Notes: a model not told the origin generated them from the sequence alone. Numbered from the stretch's first letter, positions 1-7,713 are shown. The stretch is 35,043 bases of DNA from Lachnospiraceae bacterium (GCA_021199495.1 JAJQHY010000040.1:1-35043), one strand, 5' to 3'. Translations and numbers: made by a program.

Positions 1-33
1 GTGCAATTAGAGGTTATTGATAACGAAAACACC

Positions 34-66
34 AGCACTCCGAGGCTGAATTCAGCCGGGAGTGCT
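34..66 (-). terminator. Perfect-core hairpin downstream of the DUF5049 gene
   Basis: Arms AGCACTCC and GGAGTGCT enclose the perfect palindrome GGCTGAATTCAGCC, giving a long stem just after the DUF5049 stop. The flanks are A-rich on the left (GAAAAC) and T-rich on the right (GTTTTT), so it could terminate in either direction. The T-run directly after the stem is imperfect on both strands, hence moderate confidence. Confidence 0.5.
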
Positions 67-87
67 GATTATGTTTTTACAATAACT

Positions 88-261
88 TTACTCGCCGGTC
101 AGGATGAAGTGTACATACTCCTTGCGGTTCTCCTCCAGATACACCACCAACTCGTAAAAGCCGTATTCATTGGCGAGGTACTGCACCATTCCCACATCAA
201 ACATATTCGTCTTGCCAGTGTCACGGATGTATAAAATCTGCTCCTTGATTTTCTCAGTCAT
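88..261 (-). CDS. DUF5049 family small protein
   Basis: A 57-residue protein beginning MTEKIKEQIL and ending FILTGE. The pattern (I/L)RDTGKTNMFD, then QYLANEYGFYELV, then YLEENRKEYVHF matches what I recall of the DUF5049 family, found in clostridial prophages and integrative elements. No function is established. Its ATG lies inside the end of the DUF4314 gene (8-nt overlap), and AGGTGAGC precedes the start, so the two are probably translationally coupled. The whole chain is present; a hairpin follows the stop. Family call is from recognition, not from a database search. Confidence 0.75.
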   Translation of the reverse strand: MTEKIKEQILYIRDTGKTNMFDVGMVQYLANEYGFYELVVYLEENRKEYVHFILTGE

Positions 262-484
262 GGTCGCTCACCTTTCTTATGACATCTTCGCCGTAAATGA
301 CATTCAGTCCGCTGCCGTTGTCCCACGCCACCATCACGCTGGCGGCATCGTCCACTCCGATAACTGTCCCCTGTGTGCCGATGGGAGGGGCTTGCGTGTC
401 CTCCATATGCACAAGTTCTATCCGTGTGCCAACGGGGTATGCGTTTCTGACGGCATCCACAACCTCTTTACTCGGAAACTTCAC
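254..484 (-). CDS. DUF4314 family protein
   Basis: A 76-residue protein starting with the GTG at 484 (MKFPSKEVVD). A GTG nine bases further upstream overlaps the GGAGG ribosome binding site, so the inner GTG, eight bases after GGAGG, is preferred. The chain has the DUF4314 layout: FPSKEVVDAVRNAYPVGTRIEL, then a short beta-rich part with GTQGTVIGVDDAASVMVAWDNG and LNVIYGED; this resembles a small SH3-like barrel, which is inference. DUF4314 genes typically sit beside DUF5049 and virulence-related protein genes in clostridial prophages, exactly as here. Its 5' end overlaps the upstream gene by 17 nt. No biochemical role known to me. Confidence 0.75.
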   Translation of the reverse strand: MKFPSKEVVDAVRNAYPVGTRIELVHMEDTQAPPIGTQGTVIGVDDAASVMVAWDNGSGLNVIYGEDVIRKVSDHD

Positions 485-1175
485 GCTTGCCACCTCCTGT
501 TCTCCATGCAGAATTGCCCTCCAGATTGCGGAGCAGAATTTTCCTGTCCTGTTTGTACTCTGCGCCGATAAAGCCCAGTCGGAGCAGAAAGCAGCGGAAG
601 GTGTATTTTTCGTTCTCCACTGGACGCTCGACTGCAGTCACACGTTTCAGCGTCCGGCTCATCTCGCAGAGGGCGCTGATGAAGTGTGTATACGCTGTGC
701 ATTCGTCCGGCGTAGGCAGTTCCGTGAACCAAGGGAAGGAAACTGTATCTTCGCCGATTTCAATCGGCAGGCCGTCAATGCCCAGTGCCTTTTTGATGAG
801 ACCGCCTTTTGCGTCCAGCAGGCTGGTCAGAGTGCCGACCGCCACCTTGTCGAGCGGAACCGTTATTGTAAGCCCCGTGGTCGTTTCCTGCGGCTCATTC
901 TCTTCTGTGGCATCCTTGTCCTCGGCTTCTTCTAAAACCTCCGTAGGCTCGGCAGTGAAGCCCCTCTCGGCAAGCTGCTCCAGCAGATTCTCAATTTCCT
1001 CAGAATCGGCTCTGTCATCAAAACTGACGGCACCGTTCTTGTCGACAGTGAAGTAATCCACCTCATAGGCTGCTGTGGGCATTCCCATGTACTTCGGCTT
1101 GACCTCCAGAATTTCGCCCATCGCTGTGACGAGCGCCTTGCGGTCTGTTCCCGTTACGTTGTAATTGATTGTCAT
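468..1175 (-). CDS. Virulence-related protein (phage/integrative-element type)
   Basis: A 235-residue soluble protein, MTINYNVTGTDRKALVTAMGEIL at the N-terminus, an acidic linker around residues 80-97, a central part with GLTITVPLDKVAVGTLTSLLDAKGGLIKKALG, and a basic tail (GKREVSE). The layout matches proteins annotated as virulence-related or virulence protein in clostridial prophages and conjugative elements; the name is historical and does not show a role in disease. GGAGG lies nine bases before the ATG. It heads a three-gene overlapping unit with DUF4314 and DUF5049. The function is unknown; modulation of host or replication has been assumed for such accessory genes without evidence here. 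Confidence 0.65.
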   Translation of the reverse strand: MTINYNVTGTDRKALVTAMGEILEVKPKYMGMPTAAYEVDYFTVDKNGAVSFDDRADSEEIENLLEQLAERGFTAEPTEVLEEAEDKDATEENEPQETTTGLTITVPLDKVAVGTLTSLLDAKGGLIKKALGIDGLPIEIGEDTVSFPWFTELPTPDECTAYTHFISALCEMSRTLKRVTAVERPVENEKYTFRCFLLRLGFIGAEYKQDRKILLRNLEGNSAWRTGGGKREVSE

Positions 1176-1301
1176 GTTGGTATTCCTCCGTTTTCTGTGA
1201 TTTCCCCTTGGGGTAGTGTCATATTCGCTCTTAATCGACAGAATAGCAAGCGGGTAATATCACCAATCATTTTGAACAGAATTTGTGATGTTTACAGCAT
1301 A

Positions 1302-1349
1302 AAAATACGGCCATGCAAAAGCATTTCTGCTCTTACATGACCGTATTTT
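1302..1349 (-). terminator. Bidirectional intrinsic terminator after the thr/GH3 operon
   Basis: Arms AAAATACGGCCATG (1302-1315) and CATGACCGTATTTT (1336-1349) pair over 14 positions with one mismatch; the loop is about 20 nt. Because the arms begin with A4 and end with T4, it can terminate on either strand. On the minus strand it lies 109 nt after the stop of the GH3-fold gene and so should end that operon before the phage-type genes start. Confidence 0.75.
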
Positions 1350-1457
1350 CTTTGCCCCGCTTAAAGGTCGTCCTCAAAAATTAGCTTGTTTCAGAAAATC
1401 CCTAAGTCCAACCCTCAAAAGGAACTGTTTTTTTAATGATTTAATGATGCATACTCC

Positions 1458-2786
1458 CTACTCAAAATCCGCCAGCTTATCCGCGTACTTAATCCGGTAA
1501 ATCCGCAGAAGCGAGTCGTTGATGCGCTCCTCCGAAAGCGTCCCCGCCTCCACCGCCTCCACGATGGCGTTCACTGCCTCCGAGACGGAGGACGGCATCA
1601 GGATCATGTCACAGCCGGCTTTTAAGCAGCTGACCACGGCGTCTCCCAAGTCGTAATACTCGGTGATGGCGTCATAATTCATGGGCTCGGTGATAATCAC
1701 GCCCTCAAAGCCCAGCGTATCGCGCAGGATGTCGGTGACCACGCTCTCACACATGGAAACCGGGTCCAAGCTGCCGGACAGATTGGATGCGGTAATGTGG
1801 CTGACCATGACAAAGTCTGCGCCAGCGTCGATGGCGGTCTGAAACGCGATAAATTCATTTTCCTCATAGCTTGCCAGATCTCTGTCTGTGCTGACCGCTC
1901 CGTCCTCTGTGGAGGCGGTCAGGTCGCCGGTTCCGGGAAAGCTCTTTAAAGTGGAACTCACTCCCTGGCTTTCCAGCCCCTGGGACATCTGCGCGGCCAG
2001 CGTTCCCACCGTCTGCGCGTCGCTTCCATATGTGCGGTCCGCGATGTCGGCGTCCTCGGAAATGGTGACCTCCGTCACCGGCGCCAGATCCAGATTGATT
2101 CCCAGCGCGGCCAGATAACTGCCGATCGTCGTACCCTGCGAATAGGCATTTCCGGACGCGCCGTCCGCCCCTACCTCGGCATTGGAGGCTACATCCGCGA
2201 CTTCAATCACGCTGTTTAAAACTGTGCCGATATCGCCGCCCTCCTCTGTGACTGCGATAAAAAGAGGATATCTGCTGTAAGAAACCGTGTTGGCAATCAT
2301 TTCCGTAAACTGCTCTTCACTCTGGATATTCTGGGAGGTGTAAATAATGCCGCCGACCGCATACTCTTCCAGCGCCGCCTGCGTGCCGCTGCCGCCGCGC
2401 GTCGCCACGGACACACCGGTCAGCTGCTCCGGGGTCACAATTAAAAGCCCGGCCGCCTTTTCTTCCAGCGTCATGCCGGAAATATAAGTCGTCAGATACT
2501 CGTCAAACTGCTCCTCGGCGGTAGGGCCGGTTACCACCTCTTCCGCCGGCTCTTCTTCGACCGGCTCCTCGGGTGTATCATCGACCTCCACGATCACTTC
2601 CTGCTCTTCCTGCGCCTTTTGATCGGCCAGATATCGTCTGACCAGTGTAAACGCACCGACACAGGCTGCAACTATGATCGCAAATATCAGCACCAGAACC
2701 ACATATGCCGTAACCCGCTCGCGCACCCTGCGGCTGTGTCTTGCAGCACGCCGCTCGTCGTCGTCCATCCAGTCATTGTCTTTCAT
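1458..2786 (-). CDS. Membrane-anchored GH3-fold (NagZ-like) protein, probably inactive
   Basis: A 442-residue protein with a charged cytoplasmic tail (1-25), one membrane segment (about 27-49), an acidic Glu/Pro linker (about 58-87) and an extracellular GH3 N-terminal barrel (about 95-440). Family landmarks are visible: EEGG (181-184), NLDLAPV, the RSFG-like RTYGSD (251-256), KSFPGTGD (281-288) and GFEGVIITEPMNYDAI. In active NagZ enzymes these last two are KHFPGHGD and (I/F)(T/S)DDLxM, and a DSH loop follows. Here the two histidines are Ser282 and Thr286, the loop has no His, and the nucleophile Asp position is Glu367. A catalytically dead wall-binding or scaffold role is inferred. AGGGAG precedes the start; it follows aspartate kinase by 28 nt and is probably cotranscribed. 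Confidence 0.85.
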   Translation of the reverse strand: MKDNDWMDDDERRAARHSRRVRERVTAYVVLVLIFAIIVAACVGAFTLVRRYLADQKAQEEQEVIVEVDDTPEEPVEEEPAEEVVTGPTAEEQFDEYLTTYISGMTLEEKAAGLLIVTPEQLTGVSVATRGGSGTQAALEEYAVGGIIYTSQNIQSEEQFTEMIANTVSYSRYPLFIAVTEEGGDIGTVLNSVIEVADVASNAEVGADGASGNAYSQGTTIGSYLAALGINLDLAPVTEVTISEDADIADRTYGSDAQTVGTLAAQMSQGLESQGVSSTLKSFPGTGDLTASTEDGAVSTDRDLASYEENEFIAFQTAIDAGADFVMVSHITASNLSGSLDPVSMCESVVTDILRDTLGFEGVIITEPMNYDAITEYYDLGDAVVSCLKAGCDMILMPSSVSEAVNAIVEAVEAGTLSEERINDSLLRIYRIKYADKLADFE

Positions 2787-2814
2787 GCAAATTCTCCCTT
2801 TACAAAACTGCTTC

Positions 2815-4131
2815 TTACTTTGCCTTCACAAAGCCGTTGTAAATCGCTTTGATGGCCGTCTCAAAGTCCCGGTTTGCCACACCGATGATGATGTTCTGCT
2901 CGCTGGAGCCCTGGTCGATCATTTTCACGTTGACATCTCTGGCCGAAAGCTGTTTGAAAATCGTGGCCGCGGTGCCCTTCTGCGACTTCATGCCCCTTCC
3001 TACGACAGCAATCAGCGCCAGATCCGCCTCGATGTCAATCATGTCCGGGTGCGCCAGCCGCTGAATAGCGGAAACCACGTTCTGCTCCTTGTCCACAAAA
3101 TCATCCTGATGCACATACACGGTCAGGGTATCAATCCCGGTCGGCATATGCTCAAAGGAAATGCCGCAGTCCTCAAAAGCCTGTAAGACCTTGCGGCCGA
3201 AGCCAACCTCGGAGTTCATCATATCCTTTTCCACATTGACGGAGCAGAAGCCCTTCTTGCCCGCAATGCCGGTGATAATGTATTTCGATTTCTGGCAGGT
3301 GCTGCCAACGATCCAGGTCCCGGGATCCTCCGGTACGTTGGTATTACGGATATTGATCGGAATGTTTTCCTGGCGTACCGGGAAAATCGCGTCCTCATGC
3401 AGGACCGTCGCACCCATGTAGGCTAACTCGCGCAGCTCCTTATAAGTAACATACTCAATCGGCTTCGGATTGTCAACAATCCGCGGGTCCGCCACCAGCA
3501 TGCCGGACACATCGGTCCAGTTCTCGTAAACGTCCGCCCGCACCGCCTTCGCCACGATGGAGCCTGTAATATCGGAGCCGCCCCTGGAAAAGGTTTTCAC
3601 GCGGCCATTCTTCATGGCGCCGTAGAAGCCGGGGATCACGGCGTTGCTGTATTTGCTGAGTCTTTTGCTCATGATCTCCTGCGTAGTCTCCGCGTCAAAC
3701 TCGCCGTTGTCGGTAAAGCGGATCGTCTCCGCGGGATCCACAAAAGTAAAACCGAGGTATGCAGCCATCACCTTGCCACTTAAATATTCGCCTCTGCTGG
3801 CCGCGTAATCAGGACCGACCTTTTTTGAGAAATTCTCCGCAATCACCTGAAACTCATCATCCAGAGAAAAATCCAGGGAAAGTCCGTTTATGATCTCATC
3901 ATATCTGGCTCTGATCGCGTTCAGTTTCTCCGAGAAGTCCTCATCCGCAACCGCCAACGCGTAACAGTCATAAAGCATGTCCGTCACCTTGGTATCCCCG
4001 TCAAAGCGTTTGCCGGGTGCGCTCGGCACCACATAGGCTCTGTGATAATCCTCCCTGATAATCGCTCCCACCTTCTGAAACTGCGCGGCACTGGCTAAGG
4101 AACTGCCGCCGAATTTTACAACTTTTTTCAT
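2815..4131 (-). CDS. Aspartate kinase
   Basis: Phosphorylates L-aspartate with ATP to aspartyl-4-phosphate, the first step to lysine, threonine and methionine. The chain is 438 residues when started at the ATG giving MKKVVKFGGSS; GGGAAGAG lies about nine bases upstream, whereas the longer in-frame start seven codons earlier has no site. Motifs: KFGGSSLA at the N-terminus, SRGGSDITG in the middle of the kinase domain, then a C-terminal pair of ACT regulatory domains (from about residue 300). The length and layout resemble B. subtilis YclM (ThrD) and other single-chain clostridial enzymes rather than the alpha/beta LysC type. It lies 77 nt after hom, with a hairpin in the gap. Feedback inhibition by threonine or lysine is likely but not decidable by eye. 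Confidence 0.95.
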   Translation of the reverse strand: MKKVVKFGGSSLASAAQFQKVGAIIREDYHRAYVVPSAPGKRFDGDTKVTDMLYDCYALAVADEDFSEKLNAIRARYDEIINGLSLDFSLDDEFQVIAENFSKKVGPDYAASRGEYLSGKVMAAYLGFTFVDPAETIRFTDNGEFDAETTQEIMSKRLSKYSNAVIPGFYGAMKNGRVKTFSRGGSDITGSIVAKAVRADVYENWTDVSGMLVADPRIVDNPKPIEYVTYKELRELAYMGATVLHEDAIFPVRQENIPINIRNTNVPEDPGTWIVGSTCQKSKYIITGIAGKKGFCSVNVEKDMMNSEVGFGRKVLQAFEDCGISFEHMPTGIDTLTVYVHQDDFVDKEQNVVSAIQRLAHPDMIDIEADLALIAVVGRGMKSQKGTAATIFKQLSARDVNVKMIDQGSSEQNIIIGVANRDFETAIKAIYNGFVKAK

Positions 4132-4159
4132 AATAAGTATCTCTTCCCTCATGTATTCT

Positions 4160-4187
4160 AAAAGCGATTGCGTAGCAATCGACTTTT
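4160..4187 (-). terminator. Intra-operon hairpin between hom and aspartate kinase
   Basis: AAAAG and CTTTT flank a perfect CGATTGC-GTA-GCAATCG stem, giving a 12-bp stem with a one-base bulge. On the minus strand the stem ends in CGCTTTTAG, a short T-run. This could attenuate read-through from hom into the aspartate kinase gene or protect an mRNA end. The short T-run makes full termination unlikely. Confidence 0.5.
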
Positions 4188-4208
4188 ACGTCTTGCAAAT
4201 TCCTATTC

Positions 4209-5426
4209 TCACGCGTCCATCCTGATAAAGCTGATTCTGTGCTTAAGTGCCAGGAACTGCTCCTCAAACTGTCCCTCTTTCAGCCTTCCGGTCACAAAAC
4301 CGCATTCATTCTCCATCTGCGGCAGTGTGATGAACTTCTCCGCGCCAAAGACATTTCTCGCCTGCTCCTGATCCGCAGTTCCGATCCGCACAAAAAAGGC
4401 GTTCTCCGTCTCCTCAAACGGTACCAGGTCTGCCTCCTCAGGCTCCCACGGGCAATAGGCAGTGCTGCCTTCGTGAAGTCCCGCGGTAATGATATCGGAA
4501 ACCACCGCGCTGGCTGTCGGTCTGCGTCCCGCGCCCGCACCGTAATACATGGTGTCACCCAGCATATTGCCGTGCAGCACAATCGCGTTGAAAACATCGT
4601 CCACCATATACAGGGGCTGTCCAGCCTTCACTAAAAACGGCGCGACAATGGCCGATATGCGCGATACGCGTTCGCTTGCTTTTCCCAGCAGCTTGACGCT
4701 GCAGCCAAGCTTTCTGGCGTAGGCCATATCCGCGGCGGTCAGAGAGGAAATGCCCTCCACATGGATTTTATCATACTTTACAGTTTTTCCAAAGACCAAA
4801 GATGCAAGAATCGCAATTTTTCTGCCGCTGTCGTGGCCTTCCACATCCGCCTCTGGATTTTTCTCGGCGTACCCCAAGCGCTGCGCTTCCTGCAGGACCG
4901 TCTCATAGTCCGCGCCCTCGTCAGCCATTCTGGTCAGCATGTAGTTGGTGGTGCCGTTTAAGATTCCCTGCACACTGCCGATTTTTTCCTGCGTCAGGCA
5001 GTTTAAGATATTATGGATAATCGGAATACCGCCGCCGACGCTGGCCTCGAACAGATAGCTGCAGTGGTGTGCGGAAGCGATCTGTAAAAGCTCGGGGCCG
5101 AAGGCCTCCACCAGCTCTTTATTGGACGAGCAGACGCTCTTGCCAGCCTCCAGTGCCCGCCTGGAAAAATCATACGCAGGTCTTTTGCCTCCCATGGTCT
5201 CGCAGCAGACTGTTACCTCCGGATCCTTTAAAATCACATCTATGTCATGTACGACCTTGTGTTCATTCACATCACCCGGGAAATCGCGCAGATCCAGAAT
5301 GTATCTGACTTCCAGATCCAGGCCCGTCTTCTGAAGGATCGAATCATGGTTGGCGTCAATCACCTGCGCCACGCCCCCGCCAACGGTACCGTATCCCAAA
5401 ATAGCGACTTTTACAGATTTCAGCAT
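4209..5426 (-). CDS. hom: Homoserine dehydrogenase
   Basis: Reduces aspartate-4-semialdehyde to homoserine with NAD(P)H, the branch point to threonine and methionine. The 405-residue chain starts with the nucleotide-binding motif GYGTVGGG (11-18), has the family signature region AEKNPEADVEGHDSGRK with the acidic and lysine catalytic residues, and ends with a short ACT-like regulatory domain (about 335-405). The start is supported by GGGAG nine bases upstream. The upstream ACT/HTH regulator ends 15 nt before it, and aspartate kinase follows, so the three form a threonine-pathway operon. thrB and thrC are not in this window. Confidence 0.96.
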   Translation of the reverse strand: MLKSVKVAILGYGTVGGGVAQVIDANHDSILQKTGLDLEVRYILDLRDFPGDVNEHKVVHDIDVILKDPEVTVCCETMGGKRPAYDFSRRALEAGKSVCSSNKELVEAFGPELLQIASAHHCSYLFEASVGGGIPIIHNILNCLTQEKIGSVQGILNGTTNYMLTRMADEGADYETVLQEAQRLGYAEKNPEADVEGHDSGRKIAILASLVFGKTVKYDKIHVEGISSLTAADMAYARKLGCSVKLLGKASERVSRISAIVAPFLVKAGQPLYMVDDVFNAIVLHGNMLGDTMYYGAGAGRRPTASAVVSDIITAGLHEGSTAYCPWEPEEADLVPFEETENAFFVRIGTADQEQARNVFGAEKFITLPQMENECGFVTGRLKEGQFEEQFLALKHRISFIRMDA

Positions 5427-5441
5427 AAATAAGTTCTCCCT

Positions 5442-5882
5442 CTACTCTTTTCCGATTATCTCCACGCTGCCCACGCCCTCCAGGGCTTCCAATGCCTGTA
5501 CCATGGCTGATGTATCGCCGGAAGCCATCAGCACCTGCACGCTGATTGACAGGCTCGCCACGCCGTTGATGGGAATACTCTGGTGTATCGTCAGAATATT
5601 CACATTGCTCTGCGCAATGATCTGCAGGACCTGACTTAAAAGCCCGGGCACATCGTTGATCTGCAAAGACAGGGTAATGGTCGTACCCTGCGCGTTGTCG
5701 TGGAACGGAATGATATCATCCCTGTATTTATAAAAGGAGCTGCGGCTGATGCCCATCTGATCCACCGCCTCCTGGACGCTTGAAACCTGTCCGCTTTTCA
5801 CCAGGCGGTTGGCTTCCACTACCTTTAGCAGCACATCCGGAACCGCTCTGCGCCGGATGACGTAATATTCGGTCTGTTCCAT
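5442..5882 (-). CDS. UPF0735-type ACT/HTH regulator (PheB/ThrR-like)
   Basis: A 146-residue protein with an N-terminal helix-turn-helix (about residues 36-62: SVQEAVDQMGISRSSFYKYRD) and a C-terminal ACT domain (about 70-142: TTITLSLQINDVPGLLSQVL). This is the UPF0735 layout; the B. subtilis member PheB was later, as I recall, described as ThrR, a repressor of threonine genes. Being the first gene in front of hom and aspartate kinase fits that role: an amino acid sensed by the ACT domain would control DNA binding by the HTH. A 16-bp palindrome lies in its own 5' leader and is a candidate operator. GGAG lies eight bases before the ATG. Family call firm; ligand and targets inferred. Confidence 0.88.
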   Translation of the reverse strand: MEQTEYYVIRRRAVPDVLLKVVEANRLVKSGQVSSVQEAVDQMGISRSSFYKYRDDIIPFHDNAQGTTITLSLQINDVPGLLSQVLQIIAQSNVNILTIHQSIPINGVASLSISVQVLMASGDTSAMVQALEALEGVGSVEIIGKE

Positions 5883-5923
5883 TATACTTTCTCCGCTCCC
5901 TTTTCAGCAGCATTTGTTGCTGT

Positions 5924-5939
5924 CACAAAGACATTTGTG
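5924..5939. promoter_or_regulatory. Palindrome, candidate operator of the thr operon
   Basis: CACAAAGACATTTGTG is an inverted repeat (CACAAA, 4-nt spacer, TTTGTG). It lies between the predicted minus-strand promoter and the regulator gene, about 15-30 nt after the expected transcription start, where a bound repressor would block elongation or initiation. A neighbouring GCAGCA/TGTTGC symmetry partly extends it. Confidence 0.4.
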
Positions 5940-5953
5940 CGTAGCTGGGGGAT

Positions 5954-5982
5954 ATGTTACCATATTACAGGTGAAAATGCAA
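5954..5982 (-). promoter_or_regulatory. Predicted sigma-A promoter of the thr operon
   Basis: On the minus strand, TTGCAT (-35) and TAACAT (-10) are separated by 17 nt, reading toward the ACT/HTH regulator gene. Each box matches four of six consensus bases. The position, about 70 nt before the ATG and just after the mutY stop, makes it plausible. Confidence 0.45.
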
Positions 5983-5989
5983 GGGGTTG

Positions 5990-7057
5990 TCACACATATT
6001 TCTTATATTTCGCATAGGCCGAAGGAATCGGGTAAATGTCGCGGGTATCGGCCGCGTCCACAAAAAGCCAGCCGGCGGGCGGCGTATAGGAGGTCAGCTC
6101 GTCCACCCGGATGAGATAGGCCTTCATATGCCATTCCAGGTGCGTGAAAACATGAACCGCGTCCTCCAGCGGCTGAATGCGCACCGCACGGATACCTTTT
6201 TCTTTTAAATCAGCCAGCACTTCCGCTTCGCCGACGAAACCCTTCATCGAAGGAAATTCGTACATGCCTGCAAGCAAACCTTTTACAGGGCGCCTTACGA
6301 TAGCAGTCCGCCTCTCATCCCTTAAAATCAGGACGGTACGCTCCTCGATTTTGCGCGGGGATTTGGGCGACTTATAAGGATACTGATCCCATGTATCGCC
6401 CTTGTGCGCCTCACATTCAGAAGCCAGCGGACAGGCCTCACACCTCGGCAGGCCGTTCGGCACACAGACCATGGCGCCGACCTCCATCATGGCCTGGTTG
6501 AATTCGCCCGGATATTCCCGGCTCATGGAGTCCTTCAGCAGCTCCTCATAATCCTTTTTTACCTGTGGCTTCGCGATATCGCGGCCGTCCGCAAAGACCC
6601 GGCTTAAGACCCGCAGCACATTGCCGTCCACCGCGGGAATGACCTCCCCGTACGCAATGGAAGCAATCGCGCCCGCCGTATAGGAACCGATTCCCGGAAG
6701 CCTAATCAGTTCCTCTGCGGTTTTCGGCATGACGCCGCCATACTCTTCTTTGACAATCCGGGCAGTTTTCTTAAGGTTCCTCGCTCGGCTGTAATACCCC
6801 AGCCCTTCCCAGAGCTTTAAAAGGCGCTCCTCCTCCACCCCGGCCAGAGCCTCCACATCCGGCAGCTCTCTGATAAAGCGCAGGTAGTAGGACTTCACCG
6901 CCTCCACCCTGGTCTGCTGAAGCATAATTTCCGAGACCCAGATATGGTAGGGATCCCGGTCCTCGCGCCAGGGAAGAGCACGTTTCTCTTCCTTATAATA
7001 ATGTAATAAAGCTTCTGTGAAATTTTTTACTGCGGAAGCCCACCCAGGATCGGTCAT
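5990..7057 (-). CDS. mutY: A/G-specific adenine glycosylase
   Basis: Removes adenine mispaired with 8-oxoguanine, preventing G-to-T mutation. The 355-residue chain is of normal MutY length. Visible: LPWR near residue 28, catalytic Glu43 in SEIMLQQTRV, the helix-hairpin-helix LPGIGSYTAGAIASIA (about 120-135), catalytic Asp144 in PAVDGNVLRVLSR, and the Fe-S cysteines C198, C206, C209 and C215. The first Cys spacing has seven residues rather than the six common in E. coli MutY. A C-terminal NUDIX-like 8-oxoG recognition domain covers about 225-355. The ATG overlaps the upstream DUF1653 stop by four nt, so the two are coupled. Confidence 0.95.
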   Translation of the reverse strand: MTDPGWASAVKNFTEALLHYYKEEKRALPWREDRDPYHIWVSEIMLQQTRVEAVKSYYLRFIRELPDVEALAGVEEERLLKLWEGLGYYSRARNLKKTARIVKEEYGGVMPKTAEELIRLPGIGSYTAGAIASIAYGEVIPAVDGNVLRVLSRVFADGRDIAKPQVKKDYEELLKDSMSREYPGEFNQAMMEVGAMVCVPNGLPRCEACPLASECEAHKGDTWDQYPYKSPKSPRKIEERTVLILRDERRTAIVRRPVKGLLAGMYEFPSMKGFVGEAEVLADLKEKGIRAVRIQPLEDAVHVFTHLEWHMKAYLIRVDELTSYTPPAGWLFVDAADTRDIYPIPSAYAKYKKYV

Positions 7058-7512
7058 CGATCCACCTCAAACCGCGCCTGGGTGCTTAAATATCTCTTCA
7101 GGCTCTCCGCCCGCTCCTCTAAATCGCCCTCCGGCACCTCCGTATCGAGGGAAACCGCCATGGTATTGATCATATCGTCCGTCAGCCTGTGCTCCACACT
7201 GACAAAAATACGCAGCTTCTGCGCGTAGGTGTCCGCGTCCAAAAACTGCATGAGCGCCGGATCGACCCGGATCACCTTGGGGCGATTGGTCCTCTCAAAC
7301 TGAAATTCCTGGTCACAGTTCGGATATTTGATCTTATTCACCGGGGCAAGGAAATTCTCCAGCTGCCTGACATACACCTTCTCCTCATCGAAAAAGTCCC
7401 GGTAAACCACCATCTGGTCCCCGGTCTGCGCGTTTTCGGCCGCTGTCACGATTTCAAACACAGAACCTCTCACATCGCGGTAAAACTCACCCTTCTGCGG
7501 AATATCCCTCAT
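7054..7512 (-). CDS. DUF1653-containing protein
   Basis: A 152-residue protein; the ATG at 7512 is chosen because AGGAGG lies eight bases upstream, while the longer in-frame start has no such site. The N-terminal half (about 5-50: GEFYRDVRGSVFEIVTAAEN, then MVVYRDFFDEEKVYVRQLENF) is the DUF1653 fold, a small domain found alone or fused to other enzymes. The C-terminal half (about 70-150) is mostly helical and charged. Function unknown. It overlaps mutY by four nt, which suggests cotranscription but need not mean a shared pathway. Confidence 0.8.
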   Translation of the reverse strand: MRDIPQKGEFYRDVRGSVFEIVTAAENAQTGDQMVVYRDFFDEEKVYVRQLENFLAPVNKIKYPNCDQEFQFERTNRPKVIRVDPALMQFLDADTYAQKLRIFVSVEHRLTDDMINTMAVSLDTEVPEGDLEERAESLKRYLSTQARFEVDR

Positions 7513-7562
7513 TCTCTTTTCCTCCTGATTGAAGTAATTCACAGCCAACTTCCCCTGCATGC

Positions 7563-7614
7563 GCAATCTCGCCCGCTTCGCGTGCTTTCCCGCTCCTTAC
7601 GGAGCTAAGATTGC
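7563..7614. repeat. Palindromic element A, branched hairpin
   Basis: Outer arms GCAATCT (7563-7569) and AGATTGC (7608-7614) enclose two small hairpins: CGCTTCGCG and GCTCC-TTAC-GGAGC (7592-7605). It folds as a branched cloverleaf-like DNA or RNA and lies in the noncoding stretch upstream of the DUF1653 gene. It looks like a small interspersed palindromic repeat; copy number cannot be seen from one window. Confidence 0.5.
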
Positions 7615-7640
7615 TTATTTGGGGAAGGTGACTGATTCTC

Positions 7641-7713
7641 AGTCACTTTGAGACAGATAAGCAGTCCCTTACAAGCGCGCTTGACGTGTCTGCTTATCTG
7701 TCTCAAGGTGGCT
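7641..7713. repeat. Palindromic element B, 24-bp inverted repeat
   Basis: Arms 7641-7664 and 7690-7713 pair over 24 positions with two mismatches that are G-U compatible in RNA; the core TTGAGACAGATAAGCAG is perfect. The 25-nt centre contains CAAGCGCGCTTG, itself a perfect palindrome. There is no T-run after it, so it is not a typical terminator. Its centre resembles that of element C at 7906-8024. Confidence 0.7.

Noticed and set aside
297-935. Long plus-strand frame opposite the virulence-related gene
   Set aside because: It lies antisense to two recognisable genes, has no ribosome binding site, and its composition is typical of a shadow frame.
5883-5989. T-box or amino-acid riboswitch before the thr operon
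   Set aside because: The leader is only about 70 nt and has no T-box motif or terminator/antiterminator pair.
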